Below, in pieces: positions 8,465 to 15,097 of a DNA stretch of 64,000 nt. This DNA is from Prevotellaceae bacterium UBA1746 (GTDB lineage Bacteria; Bacteroidota; Bacteroidia; Bacteroidales; Bacteroidaceae). Position 1 is the stretch's first letter; every line of letters starts with the position of its first letter. The stretch is taken from contig CAJPJR010000001.1 of NCBI GenBank assembly GCA_905369775.1, positions 62,001-126,000 on the forward strand. Reading direction: 5' to 3'. The translations under genes were made by a program, and so were the position numbers. The notes beneath the pieces were generated by a model that was not told where the DNA came from, did no database searches, and was given only the letters and a program-made list of their open reading frames with translations.

Positions 8465-8585
8465 AGACTATTATTTTTGATGGGAGAATCAACGAGAATG
8501 GGACGACCGGTCCGCCCCTACGAAAGCCAACGAATTGAACCCGTGGTCAAAAGTACATTAACAACCAAGTCTCAATTCAGCGGTG

Positions 8586-8616
8586 CAAAGGTAAGAGAAA
8601 ATATCCTATTTGCAAA
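8586..8616 (-). promoter_or_regulatory. Promoter of the lipoprotein pair
   Basis: Minus strand TTTG (8616-8613), 19 bases, TACCTTTG (8593-8586). It is the only such pair in the intergenic region between the lipoproteins and the VirE-type gene. Confidence 0.72.
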
Positions 8617-8736
8617 ATCGAAAGTTTTTTTACATCACGACATAAAACAAAAACTTGTTGATCACCGCCGCCCTACCTTTCCCCCACTTCCCTCCTCTGC
8701 ATCAAGAAGGGGGGAAAACGCCACTGCGAGAAGCAG

Positions 8737-10008
8737 TCAACGCTCCACCACGCGCAAGGAATTGCCGCAGCGGCGGTGCGACACCGAGAAACCCAGACTG
8801 CGCACCTCCCGACCAAAGGCTTGAAGTGACACGCCACGCACGGCAGCGGGACAACGGCGACGCAAGCGGTCGTACAACGCTGTCACCGTGTGCCACTTCC
8901 CCACCTCACCGGTCCGCGGCACACGATAGTAACGAGACAGACATTCGGCAAGTGGAGACGCCACACGAAAGGCGGCATTGGCGCGCTCCTGCAAGCGCGT
9001 CGACGCCCGATCCAGATAGCACGGCGCACCGGAAAGCACCTCGCTGCGCAGTTGCGCGAAAAGCTGCGCGTGGTCCACGGGCGAACAATCGATCGGGTAC
9101 GTCACCTCCACACACACAAAGCGACGCGAACCCGTGCGATCCACCAGCACCTCCTTCACATTGCTCGTCGCCATGAACGAAGCCATGCGCGGCAACGACA
9201 ACAGTTCCTGCCGATAGGCCCGACGCAAACAAAGATGCTTGAGTTGCAGGAGATTCTTGAGCGTGGCGTGCTGACGCAACGTGTAGCGGTCGAACTCATC
9301 GAGGTTGATCAGCCCCAGTTTGGCCAAACGCGGTTCGGGTGCGGCCGAGCCCACGAGGTCGAACTTGTCGGTGTAGTAATCGGCCAACTCGGGCGGCATG
9401 AGCAGACGGCAAAACGTGCTCTTGCGCAGTCCCTGACGCCGACTCACGAGCAGCGGCACCAGGTCATTGGCCGTCGCGGTGGGTTGCCCCATCCACTGCG
9501 CGGCCAAAGCGCGCAACCAAACTGCGAAACCGCACAACCACGCGGCCTCGGTCGATACGCGCTCGCCCAGCGGGCGCACCCGGTCGACGCCGTCCCAATC
9601 GGGCAGGCGGTTCATGTAGTCGGTCAGCGGATGGAACGACGGGAGGAGCGAGGAGTGCAACTACCGCACCACATCGCGCTGCCAAACCCCGATGCCGGCA
9701 TCGATGGCACGAATGGACAACGTGTTGAAGTCCAAGGGAGTGATGCGGCGGAAGGGCCCCTGCCCATCGCGCTCGCGAAATTCGGGCACCTCGGCCAGCA
9801 CATTATAGCGAAATTCGTGCGTCTCTTCCAGCAGTTGCCGCAGACGCAGGTGAAGGGTGGGTTGCGCTGCGTCATCGTCACGCTCACGGCGACGGGGAGC
9901 GCCGAGCGACGGGACGACAGACGGGCAGCGGGCGGCAAGGCCCGGAAAGCACACGGCAAAAAGACACCGCATGAGGAAACGAAAGAAATGAAGAAGAAAG
10001 TTTTTCAT
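8737..10008 (-). pseudogene. VirE/DUF3874-type P-loop protein interrupted by one in-frame TAG
   Basis: A Bacteroidetes virulence-associated E family protein with a C-terminal DUF3874 part, a predicted phage-primase-type AAA+ ATPase. One frame runs from the ATG at 10008 (or 10029) to 8737, broken only by TAG at 9663-9661. Before the stop lie the LRQLLEETHEFRYNVL segment and a D-N-T-I-like helix. After it come HPLTDYMNRLPDWDGVDRV, the P-loop-like SRRQGLRKSTFC, a DEFDR acidic box and a GSRRF arginine finger. The DNA continues in frame on both sides, so a single substitution, probably from a Tyr codon, would explain the break. The N terminus is oddly hydrophobic, like a signal peptide. If TAG is read through, the gene could still be active. 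These proteins are carried by mobile elements, but no integrase is seen here. Confidence 0.8.
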
Positions 10009-10029
10009 AGCTGATAAGGATAATAACAT

Positions 10030-10486
10030 GGAACTTCAACGGACTACTGCGGGGACTCTCGCCCCGCCTCGAACGAGCGGCACCGAAGACGTTTGGTCTG
10101 TCCTCGGCCGACTCATTTTTTGCATCGCCGTTCCCTTACCAATACAATCGAAAAACCGGATTGTGACACCTCGGCGGAAAAATTCTTTCATTTTCCATTT
10201 TTGTCGCCCCGATGCGTCTCACATTTTCCCCTCGTCCTCAACGCATTGCGACCATCTACGGGAACGCTTTCAACGAACGTTAAAACCCAAAGAATGGCTT
10301 GTTATATTTTGCGCGCTCGCGTCAGTTCCGCCAAAACAATGCTCCACAGCATACTTTTCTCTCAAGAAAGCAGGCAAAAACACCTCCCTACTTTCGGGAA
10401 AAAACGCCCTTCTTTTCCCACTCCGCCCCCCGCTTTCCGACCCTCGCCGCGCACAGCGTTGCGGTGAACGCACATCTCGCGTGTGC
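10030..10486. other. Intergenic DNA upstream of the VirE-type gene
   Basis: No convincing gene. A plus-strand frame is open through this stretch and the repeat element that follows, but its translation has no domain, signal or biased composition, so I treat it as chance. Confidence 0.5.
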
Positions 10487-10756
10487 GCACACCCACGCGC
10501 CTCAGTCGGTTTTCGTTTTTTGCCTTCACCCTTCACGTTGGGGCCTCAGCAGCCTGATTGTTCGGGCGTTGGGGGTGAAGACGCCGCCCATTTTTCGTCC
10601 TTCACCGCCGCTCCCGGCGTGTGCAGCCCGGGTGAAGGTCGAAGCGCAAAAGCCTTCACCCCTTACACACTGACGGTCAACGCGTTGACGCAGGTGGGTG
10701 AAGAGGTGAAGGCAAAAAACGAAAAGTGCCTGACGCGCGCACGCGTAGGCGCATGA
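10487..10756. repeat. Inverted-repeat element, copy 1
   Basis: Two arms (10510-10536 and 10698-10725) are near-perfect inverted copies containing TTTTCGTTTTTTGCCTTCAC. Outside them lie GC-rich alternating tracts (GCGCGCACGCG type). Between the arms the heptamer CTTCACC or its complement GGTGAAG recurs several times in both orientations. The element lies upstream of the VirE-type gene and has a related copy at 59436-59770. It could be a structured RNA, a protein-binding array or a small non-autonomous element; the sequence alone does not decide. Confidence 0.6.
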
Positions 10757-10782
10757 AAAACGCCACCCGAAAGGGGGTGGCG
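10756..10782 (-). terminator. Terminator of the lipoprotein gene at 10817
   Basis: Eight-base-pair stem (10761-10768 with 10775-10782) followed on the minus strand by five T. It stands 35 bases past the stop codon. Confidence 0.8.
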
Positions 10783-10816
10783 ATATGGGGAGAATCGGTC
10801 GGGCGACGGAAGGAAA

Positions 10817-11572
10817 TCATCCGCGCTTCCAAACCTGTTCGACGGGTGCGCTCTTTTTGTTCTTGAGCGTGATCTTCACGGCCGCATACTTGTTTACGGT
10901 CTCGGTGGGCAACACAAGAGTGAAGCGAGCATCGAGCCACTTGAAGTAGTCACTGTCGATGAAATCCAAATGGATGCCCACCGGCTTGCGGTTGCTTCCC
11001 TTGTGCCACTCGATGAGCGTGCGGGGTGTGGTGGTGACCAGCATCGTCTGGGCGGAGAGGTCGTGGAGCTGCCCCGAGGCGTCGACGCCATTCACCGCCA
11101 AGCCGCTCGCGCCCCTCACGATGGCGCTCTTCGGGTATTCAAAACCCTTGTATTTCACTTCCTTCTTCCAGCCGTATTGCGCGTTCACTTTGTAGAACGT
11201 GCTGTCTTGAGGCGTAACGTCGGCCAAGGAGAGGGTGGTACCCGTCACGGTGCAGGCCAGGCGCGTCTCCTTGCCGGAGGTGGAAGCCTCGACGGTGAGG
11301 CCGCTCGGATCCAACACGAAACCGCCGATCACAGAAGAGGAATCAACGGGGAGTTTGCCCTTGAAATAGTCTTCGTTCACGCGCGTCACACCGGCATCGG
11401 CCAGGAGTGCATCTACTGCTTCGGGGGTCTGCCATTGTCCGTCGACCTGTTTGGCGGCGGGCGTTTCACGCACGCTCTGCTTGTCATCGTACTTGTCGCA
11501 CGAGGATACACTCAGCACAGCGGCTCCTCCCAACACGAGGGAGCAAGCCAGAGAGAAAGTCATTTTCATCAT
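10817..11572 (-). CDS. Lipoprotein, DUF4840-like
   Basis: A 251-residue predicted lipoprotein of the Bacteroidetes periplasm or outer membrane. The chosen start at 11572 (a second ATG follows at 11569) gives a signal peptide ending in the lipobox VSSC; longer in-frame starts would add a non-signal extension. The mature part opens with DKYDDKQ and has no catalytic motif. It contains beta-rich stretches and ends with a strand rich in Lys and Val. The pattern suggests the DUF4840 family of uncharacterised lipoproteins, but I hold that assignment with moderate confidence. A full promoter lies 190 bases upstream and a terminator follows, so it is a single-gene transcript with a long leader. Confidence 0.7.
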   Translation of the reverse strand: MMKMTFSLACSLVLGGAAVLSVSSCDKYDDKQSVRETPAAKQVDGQWQTPEAVDALLADAGVTRVNEDYFKGKLPVDSSSVIGGFVLDPSGLTVEASTSGKETRLACTVTGTTLSLADVTPQDSTFYKVNAQYGWKKEVKYKGFEYPKSAIVRGASGLAVNGVDASGQLHDLSAQTMLVTTTPRTLIEWHKGSNRKPVGIHLDFIDSDYFKWLDARFTLVLPTETVNKYAAVKITLKNKKSAPVEQVWKRG

Positions 11573-11763
11573 AGGGAAGCTTATTGTTTGGATTGATCTT
11601 TTGAAAAGGAGGTGGCCGAGGCGGTTGAAGACGGACCACTTGGCGGCGCCACCACTCACGCGGTCACTGCGCTATGCACGACAAAGACACCATCTGCGTG
11701 CGCATCGACATGCCAATTACTTCAATTCGACAGACTACAACCGGCGTTGTCGTTTTGAGAGTA
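11573..11763 (-). other. Long 5' leader of the lipoprotein gene
   Basis: About 185 bases separate the predicted transcription start from the ATG at 11572. No gene and no recognised riboswitch was found. Confidence 0.4.
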
Positions 11764-11795
11764 CAAATATAGAAACCTGTGCAGACAGCTACAAA
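11764..11795 (-). promoter_or_regulatory. Promoter of the DUF4840-like lipoprotein gene
   Basis: Minus strand TTTG (11795-11792), 20 bases, TATATTTG (11771-11764), an exact consensus match. Confidence 0.75.
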
Positions 11796-12109
11796 TAAAA
11801 TAGCTAAATTCTCAGACGAAAAACGTCGATCGTCCCCATTTTGTCAATCCGGAGTATGCAAACTGCGCGAAAACAGAAAATCAAGGCCGCAAGAAAGCGA
11901 AAAACAAAGACAAAACAGCACGCTCACGACCTATTCGATAGACAAATGTAAAGCTACACAGAACCATCCGGCGCAAAACCTCATACAAGAATCCGTATAT
12001 ACCACATGGAAAACGAATAGAATTGCAAGTCAATCCTCGCCTATGGGAAAATTCGAAGTGCGCTCACGAGAGAGGGTCAACAACGACAGCGCACGTCCCC
12101 CCATGAAGG
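11796..12109. other. AT-rich intergenic stretch
   Basis: Nothing recognisable: no conserved frame, no RNA gene and no repeat was seen between the lipoprotein promoter and the next terminator. Confidence 0.5.
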
Positions 12110-12145
12110 AAAAACGCCCCTCCGCGGAGCGAACCGGGAGGGGCG
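12110..12145 (-). terminator. Terminator of the TonB receptor/HMA operon
   Basis: Nine-base-pair GC-rich stem (12115-12123 with 12137-12145) followed on the minus strand by a run of five T, about 25 bases past the HMA gene. Confidence 0.8.
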
Positions 12146-12169
12146 GGTGGAGGAAGCCGGCAACGCGGC

Positions 12170-12478
12170 TTATTTTTGCTTCTTGTCGACAGCAGTGGCG
12201 GGTTTGAGCACCTCGGCCTTGTAGCCGAACTTGGCAAAGCCCTTTTGGAGATTGGGCACATTGGTCACGTCGGCATCGAAGGTCACGGTCACGGTGTGGT
12301 TTGCCACATCGGTCTTCATGTTCTTCACGCCCTTTTCGTAGGGGATGTTGCGCTTCACCTTGGCTTCGCAGTTGACGCAGGTCATTTGTTCCACCTTGAA
12401 GACAACTTGTTGGAGGTTCTTGGCTGCGGCACCGAGTACCGAGAAGAGGAAGACGAAGAGAAAGAGAACTTTTTTCAT
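12170..12478 (-). CDS. Secreted heavy-metal-associated (HMA) domain protein, MerP-like
   Basis: A 102-residue exported metal-binding protein. The start at 12478 gives a signal peptide (MKKVLFLFVFLFSVLGAAA); longer frames extend into the upstream gene. One HMA ferredoxin-like domain follows, with the metal motif MTCVNC (Cys34 and Cys37), which in this family binds soft metal ions such as Cu+, Zn2+ or Hg2+. The C terminus is Lys-rich. It lies 49 bases after the TonB-dependent receptor gene and before a terminator, so the two form an operon. The pairing suggests that the receptor imports a metal or metal complex and this protein picks it up in the periplasm. The metal cannot be read from sequence; copper is the most common for the motif. 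Confidence 0.88.
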   Translation of the reverse strand: MKKVLFLFVFLFSVLGAAAKNLQQVVFKVEQMTCVNCEAKVKRNIPYEKGVKNMKTDVANHTVTVTFDADVTNVPNLQKGFAKFGYKAEVLKPATAVDKKQK

Positions 12479-12527
12479 TGTGTGATCTGTTTTTTGAAAT
12501 ACGAAAAATGAAAGTAGGTGATTGATT

Positions 12528-14609
12528 TTATCGTGCGATGGTGTAGCGGAAGCCGGCGTAGAACATGGCGCCGTCGAGCGGGCCGTAGACCAGGGTGGGG
12601 TCGAATTGCGAACCGCGCGGATGAGCAAAGTCGATCACGGCGTTGGGCTGCTTGTAGCCGGTGAGGTTTTCGCCGCCCACATAGACGCTGAAACCGCGGA
12701 AATTGCGCGTGACCTGTGCCGAGAGTTGCGGGTAGGCTTTGAAATTGGGGTTCCACGACGTGGTGCCGTCGGCCAGCACATAATTGAGCGGTAGGCGTCC
12801 GCCGCCGTTGAGCTGGAGGGTGACGTCGAATTGCCACTTTTCAAGCGGCGTGGCGTAGGTGGCGGTGACGAGGGCCTTGTAGCGGCTCTGCAGGGGTTTC
12901 TCCATGACGCTCACGCTGCCGTCGGGGCGGCCGAAAGCGGTGCGCACGTTGGTGTAACGATAGGCGGCCGTGAGGTTGAAGCCCTCGAAGAGCGGATAGG
13001 AGGCTTGCAGTTGCACCACGTGCGAATAGCTGTCGCCTTGGAGCGGGTGGATGCTGATGCGGTGCGGATCGGCGTCGAAGTCCACCACGGCTTGCTTTTC
13101 GAAGTTGGTGTAGTAATAATCGGCACTCAGGTCGAGGACGTGATCGCCCAAGGGGAGTTTGTAGCCGATGTTGAGTCCGTAGTTCCACGCCTCTTCGCGC
13201 AGGTGATCGCTGCTGAAGTCGAGGGCGCGGCTTCCCGTGAGCAGGTAGTTCATCTCCTCGGGCACCCAAGCGGTGCGGTAGCCCTTACCGGCATTGAGAC
13301 GAACCACGAAGTTGCGTCGGGGCGAGAATTTGAGGTGGGCGCGGGGGGTGACAAACGTGCCGTAGAGGTTGCTGCGGTCGATGCGCACGCCGCCCATGAG
13401 GGTCAGGGCGCTGCCGAGCGTGTAGGTGTATTGGGCGTAGGCGCCGGCCACGGTTTCGCGAGCCGAGGTGGGCAGGGCGACGCCGGGCGCGAAGGTCCGA
13501 CTGCCCACCGTGCGACCGAAGTCGTCGTGGTTCAAACTCAAGCCGGCCGAAAGGGTGTGGGTGCGCTGCCACTGCGTTTCGAAGAGCAACGAGGCGTAGG
13601 CATTGGTTTGGCGGGCATTGAAGACGCGGTGGTCATAGTCGGCATCCTGCAAGTGGCGCGAGCCCGAGAGGATGAGGGCGATGTTGGTGTTGTTGTCGTC
13701 GTGGAACATCCACGCGGTTTTGTTGGTGAGTTCAACTCGCTTGGTGTCGATCGTCACCCGATAGGGGTCGCTCATCGCCCCATCGTGGTGCAGGATTTGT
13801 CCGCCCTCGCGCGTTTCTTTCAGTCCGCGCAGATAAAACTGCGAAAGGAGGTGATCGCCGTTGTAGGTCCAGCGGTTCATGAGGTTGAACTGCTCGGTTT
13901 TGGGGCGGTCGGCCAGTCCGTCGTGGTTCTCATCGTGGACGTGCAACGTTTTGCTGTAGTGGCCCAATACGGTCGTGCCCCAACGCGCCGACGGCAGCAG
14001 GGTGCTCTCCACATTGCCCTCGATGCGTCCGTGGGCGTCGGCATAGCCGTTGAGCAAAAGGATATTGGGATATTTGACCTGCGGCTTCTTGTATTCCACA
14101 TTGATTTGCCCGGTGAGCGACTCATAGCCGTTTTTCACACTCGAGGCGCCTTTGCTCACCTGGATGCTCTCCATCCACGTACCGGGCACGTAGTTCAGGC
14201 CGAAGGGCTGGGCGAGGTTGCGCATCGTGGGGACGTTTTCGGCCAGCATCTGCACGTAGGTGCCGGCCAGCCCGAGGAGTTTGATCTGTCGGGCGCCGGT
14301 GGCGGCGTCGCTGTAGTTGACATCGACCGAGGGGTTGTTGACAAAACTCTCGCCGAGGTTGCAGCAGGCGGCGCGCAGGAGTTCGTGGCCGGTGATGGTC
14401 TCGTTGTTTTGCGTGAGGCCGAGGGCGTGGAAGAGGCCCTTGCGCTTGGCGGACACGGTGGCGGAGCGCAAATCCACCTGCTTGGAGGCTGTCGTCGCTT
14501 GGTCGGAGAGGGTGTCGGCGGGAGCGGCGGTTTGGGCCACTTGGGCGTGCAACGGCGACACGGCGGCGACGAAGAGAAGAGAGAGGAGGAGAGGAGAAGA
14601 GTGCTTCAT
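12528..14609 (-). CDS. TonB-dependent outer-membrane receptor, probably for a metal or metal complex
   Basis: A 693-residue outer-membrane transporter. I place the start at 14609, where a signal peptide begins (MKHSSPLLLSLLFVAAVSPLHA); upstream codons read through the promoter. The plug domain covers about residues 70-190 (ESFVNNPSVDVNYSDAATGA, then IKLLGLAGTYVQMLAENVP), and a 22-strand barrel runs to the aromatic C terminus (FYAGFRYTIAR). There is no N-terminal carboxypeptidase-like domain, so it is not a SusC-type glycan receptor but resembles cobalamin or siderophore receptors. The co-transcribed HMA protein points to a metal substrate. A -7 box of the Bacteroidetes type lies 63 bases upstream. 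TonB, ExbB and ExbD are not in the window. Confidence 0.9.
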   Translation of the reverse strand: MKHSSPLLLSLLFVAAVSPLHAQVAQTAAPADTLSDQATTASKQVDLRSATVSAKRKGLFHALGLTQNNETITGHELLRAACCNLGESFVNNPSVDVNYSDAATGARQIKLLGLAGTYVQMLAENVPTMRNLAQPFGLNYVPGTWMESIQVSKGASSVKNGYESLTGQINVEYKKPQVKYPNILLLNGYADAHGRIEGNVESTLLPSARWGTTVLGHYSKTLHVHDENHDGLADRPKTEQFNLMNRWTYNGDHLLSQFYLRGLKETREGGQILHHDGAMSDPYRVTIDTKRVELTNKTAWMFHDDNNTNIALILSGSRHLQDADYDHRVFNARQTNAYASLLFETQWQRTHTLSAGLSLNHDDFGRTVGSRTFAPGVALPTSARETVAGAYAQYTYTLGSALTLMGGVRIDRSNLYGTFVTPRAHLKFSPRRNFVVRLNAGKGYRTAWVPEEMNYLLTGSRALDFSSDHLREEAWNYGLNIGYKLPLGDHVLDLSADYYYTNFEKQAVVDFDADPHRISIHPLQGDSYSHVVQLQASYPLFEGFNLTAAYRYTNVRTAFGRPDGSVSVMEKPLQSRYKALVTATYATPLEKWQFDVTLQLNGGGRLPLNYVLADGTTSWNPNFKAYPQLSAQVTRNFRGFSVYVGGENLTGYKQPNAVIDFAHPRGSQFDPTLVYGPLDGAMFYAGFRYTIAR

Positions 14610-14671
14610 TGTGTGTCTGTGGATGGAGGTGAGTGGGCGCCCGAAAGGGGGCTCCGTTCGTTTTGATGGTG

Positions 14672-14679
14672 CAAAGGTA
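14672..14679 (-). promoter_or_regulatory. -7 box of the TonB receptor operon
   Basis: Minus strand TACCTTTG at 14679-14672, 63 bases ahead of the start codon. No good -33 partner was found, which may mean that an activator is needed. Confidence 0.5.
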
Positions 14680-15006
14680 CATGCTTCTGTCCCGAATGTT
14701 GTTACATGATTTGCGTTCTTTCTTACATGATGCTGTCGGGGTATGCCGCGCACCGGATTTCGCGTGCCTTCGCGCCCCCGGTCGACTCCCCCACTCCGCC
14801 TCGACGACACTCATTATTATATAGAGCGATGATGTCAAGCGCGCGATGGGGCCTCAGCGCTTGGGCTTGAGCGAGCCGTTTTTCGCTGTGCTCGCGGCTC
14901 CATCACCCCTCCGTGTTTTCTCCTCACGGCAAAAGCACCATGCCCGTGCAGTCCACAGCGAAGGGCGGGGAAATCGACGGCAGCAGGCAGATTTGGCCGA
15001 CGAAGT
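14680..15006. other. Divergent intergenic region between the TonB receptor and the M16 peptidase
   Basis: No gene is supported. A six-base inverted repeat (CGAAGT at 15001-15006 with ACTTCG at 15014-15019) overlaps the -33 region of the rightward promoter and could be an operator. Confidence 0.4.
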
Positions 15007-15038
15007 TTTGCAGACTTCGTTGTTTTATACTAATTTTG
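15007..15038 (+). promoter_or_regulatory. Promoter of the M16 peptidase gene
   Basis: TTTG (15007-15010), 20 bases, TAATTTTG (15031-15038). The start codon follows at 15098. Confidence 0.78.
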
Positions 15039-15097
15039 CGGTACGTGCGCCCCTTGTGAGGGCCATTCGTCACGACATCTATTTACACTCATACATT

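Noticed and set aside
10028..10756. Open plus-strand frame of about 240 codons upstream of the VirE-type gene
   Set aside because: Its translation is rich in Ser, Pro and Arg with no domain or signal, and it runs through the inverted-repeat element, so it looks like chance in GC-rich DNA.
10487..10756. CRISPR array
   Set aside because: The heptamers are short, in both orientations and irregularly spaced; there are no regular repeats with spacers and no cas genes.
6200..12200. A complete integrative or phage element
   Set aside because: No integrase, transposase, att repeats or structural genes are visible; only VirE-type remnants and small genes.
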